A DNA stretch of 51,425 bases from Candidatus Omnitrophica bacterium CG11_big_fil_rev_8_21_14_0_20_41_12. GTDB taxonomy: Bacteria; Omnitrophota; Gorgyraeia; Gygaellales; Profunditerraquicolaceae. Below are positions 1-8,093 of this stretch, one piece after another. The stretch spans positions 1 through 51,425 of the forward strand of contig PCWB01000037.1 in the NCBI GenBank assembly GCA_002796135.1, written 5' to 3'. A program made the translations under genes and the position numbers. Positions within the stretch are counted from its first letter, which is position 1. The number at the start of each line of letters is the position of its first letter. Below the pieces are notes generated by a model. The model did no database searches, was not told the DNA's origin, and was given only the letters and a program-made list of their open reading frames with translations.

Positions 1-491
1 TAGTCATGTTGAATAATAATATTTTTACCGAATACCGTTTTAGCTGCTTTAGGAAAACAGGCGCGCATATCAAATATAATGGCCCAAGGGTTGATTCCTA
101 AGGCCTTTACCGTCGCAAAATGCTCTTTGACAATACCACGGCCTAAGCCGTAAGCTTTTTCAAGATAGAGTATCCTTGAGGTCTTGGAATCGGAATCTAT
201 TAGATCATAACCATTAGCTCGTTTAGGCTTATATTCATCAATGCAGAGGATGCCGGAGAAGTTAAGCCGGGAGATTATTTCTTTGAAGCTTAATTTATCT
301 GCTGCCTCATGCTTCCATCGGTCAATGGTTGATTTAGAGCCGGTAGTATTAAAGGTACGGTTAAGCCTATTTGCAATTCTCGGACAGGTGGAATTATCAC
401 TAATAATTCCGGTGACTGCTTCATTTCTCAACCGTTGGGTTGATCGTTGGTATTTATCAATCCCCGGTGTAGGAAGAACAAAATTTTGCCT
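1..491 (-). pseudogene. Transposase remnant (ISL3-like DDE), cut by window edge
   Basis: Reading the minus strand gives one open frame from about base 491 to the left edge. It has no ATG and a stop codon immediately upstream, so the N-terminus is missing. The translation contains a helix-turn-helix-like stretch (SDNSTCPRIANRLNR, then GSKSTIDRWKHE) followed by a catalytic-domain-like segment (GILCIDEYKPKRANGYDLID, later AIIFDMRACFPKAA). Acidic residues in ILCIDE and IFDMR fit the spacing of ISL3-type DDE transposases. The plus-strand ORF at 241-495 is a shadow of this frame. No terminal inverted repeat is visible on the right side. It may be a truncated insertion sequence or an N-terminally decayed copy; the family assignment is from memory of motifs. 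Confidence 0.6.
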
Positions 492-539
492 CTAAATCTA
501 TCTAACTATTGCCATAAACTTGAGAAACTATTGAATTTT

Positions 540-1808
540 TCATCTCCAGATAAACCAAATAAATAAATACCCGACACCTACCGCGGCAATGGTAAAAGGA
601 ATCCCGATCTTCATAAAATCGCTGAATTTAACCGGATAACCTTCTTTTTTAAGTAAACCACAGGCAACAATATTAACTGAAGCCCCGATGGGAGTAATAT
701 TGCCTCCCAGGCTGGCTCCAATAAGCAAACCAAAAAGCAATAGCGAAGGATTAATTTGTAACTTATCAGACATAATAATCGCCACCGGAAGCATCGTCGC
801 CAAAAAAGGAACATTGTCAATAAAGGCCGAGAGAATAACCGCAATAAACACTAAAGCAGTATAGCCAAGAAAGATATTTGCTCCGACAAGACCGGCCAAA
901 TAATTAGCCAAAACTTGAATCCATCCGGTCAGCGATATCCCCCCTACGATAACAAAAATACCGATCAGGAAAAATGTAGTATCCCAATCGAGCTTCTTGA
1001 TTCCTGAAACAATCGAAGCTTTATTAATAAACTTCTCCCAAGTCAGGGCAATGACGCCGAAAACCATACAAATTATACCGGCCAGATAGCTAAAGCCCGT
1101 ATCAAAAAATGAAGAAAGCGCCAACAAAACAATCAAACCTATTAATAAAACCGTCGGCACCCATGATTTTACTTTCTCTATTCGGATAAGTTGCATTTTT
1201 TCCTGATGTCCTCTGAATATAAAATAAAGCACAAAGAAAGAAACAAAAGCGCCCAACTCTACAGCAAAGAAGATACTCGGCCTGCCCTGGTAAAAAAAGA
1301 AATCCTCAAAATTCATTTTAGCAAACCCCCCTAAAAGCATACTCGGAGGATCCCCGATCAGAGTAGCTGCCCCCTGAAGATTACTTGAAACAGCAATCGC
1401 AATCATCATCTTGGTAGGATTTATTTTAAGTTTTTTAGCTAAGGTTAAAGCAATGGGAGCGACAATTAAAACCGTCGCCACATTCTCTACAAACGCAGAG
1501 ATAAATCCGGTTAACAAACAAATAAACAGTATTGCCCAAAGAGTGCTTTTGGCCTTATCAACGATTATTTCGGCGAAATAAGCAGGCACTCGGCTTTGCA
1601 TAAAAACATCGGCCAAAATTAACGTGCCCACAAATATGCCCATCACATTCCAATTAACCGCCCAAAATGCCTCTTTTAAAGATATAGTTTGGGTTAAAAT
1701 AAGCAGCAGGCTACCGCCCAAAGCAACCAGAGTGCGCTTATGTGAAAAAATCACGAATGATATATAAGCAATAATAAAAATTGATAATGACACGATCTTC
1801 GGATCCAT
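540..1808 (-). CDS. ArsB/NhaD-type (SLC13-like) membrane permease
   Basis: The 422-residue protein is almost wholly hydrophobic, with about 11 predicted membrane segments arranged as two inverted halves. Each half carries a family signature: GAATLIGDPPSMLLGG near residue 150 and GGNITPIGASVNIVACG near residue 375. These Gly/Pro/Asn loops are the substrate and ion site in ArsB, NhaD and related ion transporter superfamily permeases. Known members exchange Na+/H+ or export arsenite; the substrate here cannot be read from sequence, and no arsR or arsA neighbour is present. It is followed by the transposase remnant and preceded by two small DMT genes (9-bp gap), so it may end that transcript. A paralogue lies at 12051-13442. 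Confidence 0.85.
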   Translation of the reverse strand: MDPKIVSLSIFIIAYISFVIFSHKRTLVALGGSLLLILTQTISLKEAFWAVNWNVMGIFVGTLILADVFMQSRVPAYFAEIIVDKAKSTLWAILFICLLTGFISAFVENVATVLIVAPIALTLAKKLKINPTKMMIAIAVSSNLQGAATLIGDPPSMLLGGFAKMNFEDFFFYQGRPSIFFAVELGAFVSFFVLYFIFRGHQEKMQLIRIEKVKSWVPTVLLIGLIVLLALSSFFDTGFSYLAGIICMVFGVIALTWEKFINKASIVSGIKKLDWDTTFFLIGIFVIVGGISLTGWIQVLANYLAGLVGANIFLGYTALVFIAVILSAFIDNVPFLATMLPVAIIMSDKLQINPSLLLFGLLIGASLGGNITPIGASVNIVACGLLKKEGYPVKFSDFMKIGIPFTIAAVGVGYLFIWFIWR

Positions 1809-1817
1809 GCCTTCCCC

Positions 1818-2201
1818 TTAACTTAAACTTATCAAAACGATTCCTGTAACAATCAACCCTGTGCCCAGCCAACGCATTGAGGTGAATTTCTCCTTCAGGA
1901 CTAATCTGGAAGCCACGGCGATAAAGATATAGTGCATGCTATCGGCAGAAAAAGCAAAATTAAGATCTGCCTTTGAAAGGACAAGCAACCATATACACAA
2001 AGATATTATGCTAAAAATAAATCCTAACCAAAGACGGGGCTTAATCAACAGGCGCCCGATAAACGTAAAGATCTTAACAATATTAAATGAAGGTGTAAAA
2101 TTCAGAGAGTCTATTGCGGACTTCAAAAATAACTGGGTGATCGTATCGAACAAGCTGGTTAAAGCAATTAAGAAAAGAACAATCGAAAGTCCTTCTCTCA
2201 T
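1818..2201 (-). CDS. Half-size EamA/DMT-family transporter subunit (B)
   Basis: A 127-residue protein with four predicted membrane helices and the terminal DMT pattern RLVLKEKFTSMRWLGTGLIV followed by a last hydrophobic helix. This is about half of a ten-helix EamA transporter and similar in size to ArnE/ArnF or EmrE-type subunits. Its start overlaps the stop of the upstream paralogous gene by four bases (ATGA), indicating translational coupling and probably equal dosage. Most likely it forms a heterodimer with the 2198-2614 product to export or flip a small amphipathic or lipid-linked substrate. The substrate is unknown. It is not a truncated full-length EamA gene, because both halves have their own start and stop. 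Confidence 0.75.
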   Translation of the reverse strand: MREGLSIVLFLIALTSLFDTITQLFLKSAIDSLNFTPSFNIVKIFTFIGRLLIKPRLWLGFIFSIISLCIWLLVLSKADLNFAFSADSMHYIFIAVASRLVLKEKFTSMRWLGTGLIVTGIVLISLS

Positions 2202-2614
2202 TTAATATGTACCATCCTCTCTTTACTGCTTAAAGAAACAAAGATAACTCCTGCAAGAACTAGTAAGATACCAACCCATCTTAAAACAGTAACTTTCTCA
2301 CCTAAAAAGATAATCGAAGTTATTGGGACAAGAATATAACTAAGGCTGGCAATTGGCACTGCCACGCTTAGGTCTATTTTTGTCAAAATCGTCGACCAAA
2401 TAATAAATACTACAACTACTGTAAATAACCCTGCCCATAAAAACGGTGAGTATAAAATTGCTTTTAAAAAAACTAGCGCGCTAGCTAAGCCAGTGACCTG
2501 AAACCCGGATTGAGTTAAAACGCTTTTTTTAAAAAAGAAGTGCACAGCGGTCTCAAACACATCGCTGGCAATAAGCAATAACAATATCTTAAGCGTGATA
2601 TTCTTCTTAAACAT
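2198..2614 (-). CDS. Half-size EamA/DMT-family transporter subunit (A)
   Basis: A 138-residue four-helix membrane protein. The C-terminal half carries the DMT signature: SLSYILVPITSIIFLGEK, then VLRWVGILLVLAGVIFVSL. It is paralogous to the gene immediately downstream and overlaps it by four bases. The pair resembles ArnE/ArnF and paired SMR systems, in which two small subunits assemble in the inner membrane. The neighbouring upstream gene encodes a FemAB/GNAT-type acyltransferase, so a role in handling a cell-envelope precursor is possible, but this is inference from context only. The start chosen gives a positively charged N-terminus (MFKKN) before the first helix. Confidence 0.75.
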   Translation of the reverse strand: MFKKNITLKILLLLIASDVFETAVHFFFKKSVLTQSGFQVTGLASALVFLKAILYSPFLWAGLFTVVVVFIIWSTILTKIDLSVAVPIASLSYILVPITSIIFLGEKVTVLRWVGILLVLAGVIFVSLSSKERMVHIK

Positions 2615-2619
2615 ATAAC

Positions 2620-3741
2620 TTATCTCTTGGCATCTTCATCAAAATTATCCGGCTTCAAAAACGGAATAAGCAATTTAAGCAGAAAATTAAAAAACACATT
2701 TTTATGCTTTAAATAAGCATAAAGGGTAATAAGTTTACCTCCCATCCTGATCTTTGGTGAATAATTAGACGCCCCCGGAACATAATGGTGCAGGCGATTT
2801 TCTATGCACCATTTAATATTATAAGCCCAGCTGACAAAATATAGATTGTAATAATTAGATATATCATAGTCGAAACCGATATATTTATCAATCAGTAAAT
2901 CCGGATAAATGAGACAAAGATTAAAAGCCGCCAGTTTTCCGTCGACATAGTAAAGGAAAAAACGGGTGTGCGGATATAAATCACGGCTAACCTGAAGAAA
3001 AAATTTTCGGCTTAAGTGCTCAAATTTAAATACGCTTGCCCGATAGGTATTCTCATAAAGTTCAACTATCCGGTCAATCTGGCCTGCGGCATCCTGGACA
3101 ACCTTGACTTCTATATTCGCCCGACTATAAGCCTGTTTTAGCTTCTTGTTTAAATTTTTACGCGTAGACTTACCCAGGCTTTGAAGGTATTTTTCAAACG
3201 AAGCAAAATTAAGCTCTATGGATACCGTAGGAAAGCTTTCTACCTTAGAGTATCCATACCGCCTCAAAGCACCTAAAAATGGTACATCCTGCTTTAAAAA
3301 ATCTTTGAAAATCACCAGAGTCGAACCAGTTTTAACAGCTAAAGCATTTAAACCTTCTAATAATACCGAAACCAAATCAAAGCTGTTTTGATCATCCTTA
3401 TTAATACCCAAAACCCCATGCTCTGCAAAAGGAGACCCGCAAAAAATAATTTTAAGGATTAGAAAGCGCGGGAATATCCGGCGGATAAGCTTAATCATTT
3501 TAGAAACCGGTCCCTCTAAAGAAATATCCAGATTAAAATCAGCGCTAAATAACGGGGCAATCAACACAATGCGGCTATCCCGATAAATAACCAAATAAAA
3601 AAACTTAAAACCCACAAGCTCGGAATTTTCTAAAGTCTTATAAAAAGCATAGCTCTCCGGGATATCTCCAAAAAGAGCATTCCAATCCTTCTTCCCAATC
3701 TTATTTATATTATTGAATATCTTATAGTTAATTTTTGGCAT
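2620..3741 (-). CDS. GNAT-fold acetyltransferase, FemAB/BioF2-like
   Basis: The 373-residue protein matches the long GNAT family exemplified by BioF2-like/Acetyltransf_6 and FemAB proteins. An N-terminal half (to about residue 160) has a degenerate GNAT fold. The second half (about 165-320) has the characteristic segment KSTRKNLNKKLKQA, then YENTYRASVFKFEHLSRKFF, then a beta-strand run RFFLYYVDGKLAAFNLCL that forms the acyl-CoA or aminoacyl-tRNA binding core. Members transfer acyl or aminoacyl groups in cell-wall, exopolysaccharide or lipid pathways. It sits 5 bp upstream of the paired DMT genes, apparently co-transcribed. The specific acceptor is unknown. It is divergently oriented from the DegT remnant, and the 72-bp gap between them should hold both promoters. 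Confidence 0.7.
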   Translation of the reverse strand: MPKINYKIFNNINKIGKKDWNALFGDIPESYAFYKTLENSELVGFKFFYLVIYRDSRIVLIAPLFSADFNLDISLEGPVSKMIKLIRRIFPRFLILKIIFCGSPFAEHGVLGINKDDQNSFDLVSVLLEGLNALAVKTGSTLVIFKDFLKQDVPFLGALRRYGYSKVESFPTVSIELNFASFEKYLQSLGKSTRKNLNKKLKQAYSRANIEVKVVQDAAGQIDRIVELYENTYRASVFKFEHLSRKFFLQVSRDLYPHTRFFLYYVDGKLAAFNLCLIYPDLLIDKYIGFDYDISNYYNLYFVSWAYNIKWCIENRLHHYVPGASNYSPKIRMGGKLITLYAYLKHKNVFFNFLLKLLIPFLKPDNFDEDAKR

Positions 3742-3813
3742 CAGAGTTAGCTTGAATTCTTAATCATTTTAACATAGAATAAATGAAATAAACAACGGGA
3801 AAGGAAAGAAAAT

Positions 3814-4093
3814 TTGAGCATCATTAGAGAAATCCCACCGACCGCAGGTTGGCCGCTGACAATCAGAAGCCTAGTTGCTTCTCTATTTAAAAAACATTCC
3901 TCAGGATTACTGGAAGAAGACTTCAGAAAATACCTAGGCGCATCGGCCGCTTTACTCACCTATTCCGGAGACGGACTGCCCAAACAGCAGATTACTTGCG
4001 GAGAGAACAATAACTTTAAGTACAAATAGCTTTTTAAATGAAACTGATCTGGAAAACATAATCAGGAAACTCAAAAAAAATCTAGAAAGGTAA
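3814..4093 (+). pseudogene. Internally deleted DegT/DnrJ-family aminotransferase remnant
   Basis: A TTG start behind a good ribosome-binding site (aaggaaagaa) opens a frame whose first ~45 residues look like the N-terminus of a DegT/DnrJ/EryC1 sugar aminotransferase: IPPTAGWPLTIRSLVASLF, then GLLEEDFRKYLGASAALLTYSG. After that the frame makes no family sense. In the +2-shifted frame the sequence becomes a typical C-terminus of the same family: CPNSRLLAERTITLSTNSF, then LNETDLENIIRKLKKNLER, ending in TAA at 4091. The roughly 280 central residues, including the PLP lysine, are missing. The ORF-track protein (71 aa) is therefore a fusion artefact. The stop lies 3 bp before the next gene, consistent with a former operon. 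Confidence 0.8.
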
Positions 4094-4096
4094 AAT

Positions 4097-4969
4097 ATGG
4101 TAATTTTTTCACTAAAAGAAGACGAACGTTTAATTACAAACATACCGGATACCAGCTTTTTCCTGCCGGGAGATAAGAATCTCTGCTTCCTAATTCATGG
4201 GCTCACCGGTACAGCCAAAGAGTTGGGCTCAATTGCCAAACACCTAAATAAACAGAGTTTTTCAGTAGCCAGCCCCTTAATGGCTAATCATAATAAATCT
4301 ATCTCCTGCCTTAAGAGGACCTCTTGGCAAGAACATTACAACTCTATCCGTAAAGAGTTTGTTAAATATACTGCTGAATATGAAAATATTTTTGTCGCCG
4401 GACTTTCCTTTGGCGCCTTAATCGGCATTATGCTTGCCCAAGAATTCCCCGAAAAAGTAAAGGCGCTAAACTGCTTCTCCCCTACGCTGTTTTTTGACGG
4501 ATGGAGTAAGGGTAGTAAACCTAAATCTAGAATTTTCCTACCCCTGGTTTATAGTACCCCGCTTAAATACTGGTTTTACTACAAAGAAGAGTATCCTTAC
4601 GGAATTAAAAATGAACGCTTGAGGGCAAAAATAGAAAGTTTTTACAAAAAAGCCGAGCTTTTTGATTACAGCAAAGTTCATCTTTATGGCTACCCGGTAA
4701 TTCCTGTAGCCTGTATGTATCAGAATCATCTTCTTGCAATAAAAGTAATGTCGATACTTAAAAATATAACAACTCCCATCCAGCTAATGCAGGCAAGAGA
4801 AGACGATGTAACCAGTCCCAAGAACTCTTATTATATCCTCGATCATGTTAGTTCACCGGAGAAAGAAATATTCTTTTTAGAGAATTCCTACCACATTATT
4901 ACTGCAGATCAGGAAAGAGATAAGGTTGCAGAAAAGACCGCTTCTTTTTTCGAAAAATATAAAATTTAG
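4097..4969 (+). CDS. Alpha/beta hydrolase, carboxylesterase/serine-hydrolase type
   Basis: A 290-residue alpha/beta hydrolase. The oxyanion-loop motif LIHGLTGTAKE is near residue 32. The nucleophile elbow GLSFG is near residue 100, giving catalytic Ser. The acid Asp lies in AREDDVTSP and the catalytic His in ENSYHIITADQE near the C-terminus, so the triad is complete. Pattern and size match Est30-type carboxylesterases and monoacylglycerol lipase-like enzymes that act on short acyl esters. There is no signal peptide, so it is probably cytoplasmic. The ATG follows a GAAAGG box inside the end of the decayed DegT gene. Its 3' end overlaps the convergent arginase-fold gene by four bases. Confidence 0.85.
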   Translation: MVIFSLKEDERLITNIPDTSFFLPGDKNLCFLIHGLTGTAKELGSIAKHLNKQSFSVASPLMANHNKSISCLKRTSWQEHYNSIRKEFVKYTAEYENIFVAGLSFGALIGIMLAQEFPEKVKALNCFSPTLFFDGWSKGSKPKSRIFLPLVYSTPLKYWFYYKEEYPYGIKNERLRAKIESFYKKAELFDYSKVHLYGYPVIPVACMYQNHLLAIKVMSILKNITTPIQLMQAREDDVTSPKNSYYILDHVSSPEKEIFFLENSYHIITADQERDKVAEKTASFFEKYKI

Positions 4970-5895
4970 GAGAGCACTTCCTGAAGAATTGCCAAGTTAG
5001 CCTGCTCATTCACTGAGCGAATTAAATCAACCGAACAGTTATGCGCGCTGAATTCTTTTGGATGGTCTATTCTAGAAACAAATGCTTTGATCTTATTTGA
5101 AACCTCAGGACTAGAGTAATCACCGGTAACATCCAAACCAATTATATCCAGATCCCTACGCATCAGCCTGAGCATCATCAATAGTTGATCCAAACTCAAT
5201 AAACCCTGCTCCCAATTCGTAAGAGAAAACTCCTTCTTAAGACAATCTTTATCAATTGAAATATAGACTTTCCGGGTCGGCAAATTTTTAATCAGCTTGG
5301 AGGTAAAATCAGTTAGATTCTCTTTTTCCAGCTCTTGCCAGGTAATTTCATTTACCAGATAACCCCTTCTAGCATTAATTGAGCGGTTCTGCGGCAAGTT
5401 CCTCAGATAAACCCTGCTTGGTTTATGCCGGTAAGGATAGATTTCCAGGCGGTTATTCGCCAGAGCGCCTAAATTTGCTGTCTGTAAGGCAGGAAAGGAT
5501 AAATCGTCTGAACCCGTTCCGATAAGTATGCATTGAGCAATATTTTTATTTTTCAACGCAGTAGCCACCCATGATCCGCAGCCAAAATGCGAGGGAAGAA
5601 TATCCCAATCCGGATGAAAATCAAATACGATTAAGCTAACCGGCTCTGTAATCTGACTGATTAATATTTCGCTAAGATGGTGAAAGTCACCTGAACCTAA
5701 AAAGGTAGGATAATTTAGTTCTTTCAAAACCAAAGAATCTAGAATTTGCTTGCGCACTGCTTTTGACATATAAAGCCTGACGCAAGAAGCCAAAGCAGTA
5801 AAATCAATAATCTCTGCTGGATAGCGGCTAAACAGGTTGGACTGAGCAATAATGCTGTTATCGAAATTCAAAACGCGGATGCGTTTATCCAGCAT
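4966..5895 (-). CDS. Arginase-fold (ureohydrolase family) protein
   Basis: A 309-residue protein with all six metal-ligand positions of the arginase/agmatinase fold. The His is in SGDFHHLS (about residue 72), Asp-His-Asp in DFHPDWD (about 91-97), and Asp-Asp in SIDKDC (about 213-217). Family members hydrolyse a C-N bond in arginine, agmatine, guanidinobutyrate or formiminoglutamate using a di-manganese centre. The overall sequence is divergent (DFHPDWD rather than DAHxD, no DPxxxPG after the second Asp pair), so the substrate cannot be assigned. It is the last gene of a three-gene unit with a class III aminotransferase (9-bp gap) and a HAD phosphatase, which suggests amine or guanidine metabolism. 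Confidence 0.75.
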   Translation of the reverse strand: MLDKRIRVLNFDNSIIAQSNLFSRYPAEIIDFTALASCVRLYMSKAVRKQILDSLVLKELNYPTFLGSGDFHHLSEILISQITEPVSLIVFDFHPDWDILPSHFGCGSWVATALKNKNIAQCILIGTGSDDLSFPALQTANLGALANNRLEIYPYRHKPSRVYLRNLPQNRSINARRGYLVNEITWQELEKENLTDFTSKLIKNLPTRKVYISIDKDCLKKEFSLTNWEQGLLSLDQLLMMLRLMRRDLDIIGLDVTGDYSSPEVSNKIKAFVSRIDHPKEFSAHNCSVDLIRSVNEQANLAILQEVLS

Positions 5896-5904
5896 AGGGA
5901 ATCT

Positions 5905-7320
5905 TTAGGATTTCTTCAGGGCTCTTTTTAATGCCTCTCCAAAAAGCTCCACTCCTAAATCAATTTCTTCTTCGGTAATATAAAAAGAGGGCGCAATAGT
6001 AAAGACATTCTTATAATACCCGCCGACATCCAGAATTAAACCCCGGCGCTTCCCTCTGACATTTAAGGAGCCGCTTAAGCCCAGATTTACGATTCTATCC
6101 GTAAGCTCCTTATTCGGCGTATAGCCATCCTTCTCACATATTTCCATCCTCAAAGCCAAACCAATGCCATCCACATCCGCGATTTGCGGATATTTCTTCT
6201 GCAGCTTCTTAAGCTGCGAAATAAAATACCTGCCCTTCTTCGGAATAGAAATAGCAAAATCTGACTCTTCAATTAGCTTCACCACTTCAAGACCGACAGT
6301 AGTGCCTAAGGAATTTGAAGAGAACGTGGCATGGGTTGAACCCGGAGGGAAAACATCAGGAGAAATAAATTTCTCTTTAGCCCAAACTCCGCTTAAAGGA
6401 TTTAATCCATTGGTCAGCGCTTTGCCAAAAACAATGATATCCGGGGTAATATTAAAATGCTCAATCGCCCAGAATTTACCCGTGCGGAAAAACCCCATCT
6501 GTATTTCATCATCGATCAGAAGAATCCCGTAACGGTCCAGTATATTTTTTAATTCTGAATAATACTCCTGAGGCGGAACAATATAACCGCCTGTACCCTG
6601 AACAGGCTCAACATAAAAAGCAGCAAACTCACACTTGTTATTTTTCTTGTTTACCACCGAATAATACTCGGTCTCAAACAACCTTTCAAATTGCTTCAGA
6701 CAATATAAATCACAAAAATCTCTTTTCTTATCATACAGGCATCTGAAACAGTAAGGATAAGGCACAAACATCGCTCTGTCACCGAAATGACCGAAACGCT
6801 CACGATAGCGAAAGCTTGAGGTAATTGCTGATGCCCCCAGAGTCCTACCGTGATAACCGCCCATAAAAGCAAAAACCAAGCTCCTGCCGGAATAATTACG
6901 CACTAGCTTTAGCGAATCTTCAAGAGCACTGGCACCTCCAACATTAAAATGAACTCTGCCTTTCTCTTCAAAAGTACGCTGATTTCTCTGCGCCAACTTA
7001 GTAGATAATTGAATTTTTTCTTCATGTAAATATTGGCAGGCCAACTGCGGCAAAGTATCGATCTGTTTTTTCAATGCCTCATTCAAACGCTGATTTCCAT
7101 AACCGAAATTAACCGCCGAATACCACATCTGTAAATCCAGATACTCCCTGCCTTGGTGATCATAAAGATAACTACCTGCGGAACTCTTAAAAATATTAAG
7201 TTTTTCGGCATAATGCACCGTATCCCCCCATGAACAATATTTAGCTTCCAGCTCCAACAGTTGGTCATGGGTAAAACTTTTTTTCCTTTTAGATATCCTA
7301 GTCAATTGTTTTAGCCTCAT
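5905..7320 (-). CDS. PLP-dependent class III aminotransferase
   Basis: The 471-residue protein shows the class III (omega-amino acid:pyruvate / 4-aminobutyrate-type) order of motifs: GREYLDLQMWYSAVNFGYG near the N-terminus, the cofactor-phosphate region GGASALEDSLKL, AFMGGYHGRTLGA, the acidic ILLIDDEIQMGFFRTG, and the Schiff-base lysine in IVFGKALTNGLNP. A short insertion after the glycine-rich region contains four cysteines in a CxxC...C...C layout (PYCFRCLYDKKRDFCDLYC), as in some GABA-type aminotransferases. The product is cytoplasmic and transfers amino groups to a keto acid; the substrate is unassigned. It overlaps the upstream HAD gene by four bases, so the two are translationally coupled. 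Confidence 0.88.
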   Translation of the reverse strand: MRLKQLTRISKRKKSFTHDQLLELEAKYCSWGDTVHYAEKLNIFKSSAGSYLYDHQGREYLDLQMWYSAVNFGYGNQRLNEALKKQIDTLPQLACQYLHEEKIQLSTKLAQRNQRTFEEKGRVHFNVGGASALEDSLKLVRNYSGRSLVFAFMGGYHGRTLGASAITSSFRYRERFGHFGDRAMFVPYPYCFRCLYDKKRDFCDLYCLKQFERLFETEYYSVVNKKNNKCEFAAFYVEPVQGTGGYIVPPQEYYSELKNILDRYGILLIDDEIQMGFFRTGKFWAIEHFNITPDIIVFGKALTNGLNPLSGVWAKEKFISPDVFPPGSTHATFSSNSLGTTVGLEVVKLIEESDFAISIPKKGRYFISQLKKLQKKYPQIADVDGIGLALRMEICEKDGYTPNKELTDRIVNLGLSGSLNVRGKRRGLILDVGGYYKNVFTIAPSFYITEEEIDLGVELFGEALKRALKKS

Positions 7321-7991
7321 ATTAATTTCCTTTTTAAATAAATAAAAACGTCTTTTAAGTTATTAAAAGCCATGTAATCTAATTTGCTTTCCTTAAGATG
7401 CCTGAGCAGATGATCCTTAGCAAATACAACCTGTGCGTATTTTGCCGGACAGGCATCTGATTCACCGTCTCCGACATAAATTATCATGGATCCCTTCGGT
7501 GATTTTGACAAGAGATTTTTTGTTTTACAATGCGCACAAAGCTGACAAGTTTGATCCTTAAACGGATAATCCGTAACCAATTTACCTTTAGAAAAACTTA
7601 AGTGATTAGCGTAAACTTTGAGCTTATTGATCCGGTTAATTTTTAGAACCCGGTTAAGTATATAATCATAGTTGTCACTTAAAACAAAACTTTTAATCTT
7701 TTTGGACTGCAAGAATTTATAAAGCGTTCTAAAATAAGGGTCCAATTTTATCTTAGGCAGATAAGCATCCAGAATTTTTTTATCCAAATTCATCCCTCTG
7801 ATCTGACCTTCCAGGCAGGTCTTGGAGCCGATTCTGCCGCTTTTCCATCTTTTTTCCAGTTCCACCCAACGGTCATCCTTGGAAAAAAGTAAAAGCATAT
7901 TATCAAACACGTCGCAAGTAGCAATCGTATTGTCAAAATCAAAAAAAACGATACACTGCTTAGGGTTAAGTTGACTATTTTTATCCAGCAT
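7317..7991 (-). CDS. HAD phosphatase, MtnX/phosphoserine phosphatase-like
   Basis: A 224-residue HAD-superfamily hydrolase. Motif I is FFDFDNTIATCDVFD with the nucleophile Asp near residue 17. The cap region has WKSGRIGSKTCLEGQ, typical of MtnX/PHOSPHO-type phosphatases. Motif II is SFVLSDNYD and motif IV YVGDGESDACPA. A cysteine cluster QTCQLCAHCKTKN around residue 150 could bind a metal, as in related family members. Known relatives dephosphorylate phosphoserine, phosphocholine or a methionine-salvage intermediate; the substrate here is open. It leads the three-gene operon with the aminotransferase and arginase-fold protein, and a terminator hairpin separates it from the gene upstream. Confidence 0.75.
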   Translation of the reverse strand: MLDKNSQLNPKQCIVFFDFDNTIATCDVFDNMLLLFSKDDRWVELEKRWKSGRIGSKTCLEGQIRGMNLDKKILDAYLPKIKLDPYFRTLYKFLQSKKIKSFVLSDNYDYILNRVLKINRINKLKVYANHLSFSKGKLVTDYPFKDQTCQLCAHCKTKNLLSKSPKGSMIIYVGDGESDACPAKYAQVVFAKDHLLRHLKESKLDYMAFNNLKDVFIYLKRKLI

Positions 7992-8010
7992 AAGGAAAGT
8001 TGTAAAAATA

Positions 8011-8034
8011 TACCCCTATTGCTTTATAGGGGTA
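8011..8034 (-). terminator. Rho-independent terminator after the radical SAM gene
   Basis: A perfect inverted repeat (TACCCCTAT, 6-nt loop, ATAGGGGTA) is followed on the minus strand by TATTTTTAC. It lies between the stop of the AmrS-like gene and the start of the HAD gene, where a terminator for the former is expected. Confidence 0.75.
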
Positions 8035-8093
8035 GTTGTAAACTAAACCGAACCTATTAATTATTTTAAGGCTGACATCGTAAGCTGTCAATA

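Noticed and set aside
241-495. 84-aa plus-strand ORF in the track
   Set aside because: It is antisense to a recognisable transposase frame on the minus strand and has no ribosome-binding site.
540-1808. Arsenite resistance locus
   Set aside because: ArsB-type fold alone does not show arsenic function, and arsR, arsC and arsA are absent.
3747-4143. Minus-strand ORFs 3747-3959 and 3952-4143
   Set aside because: Shadows of the DegT remnant and of the start of the hydrolase gene; no family pattern.
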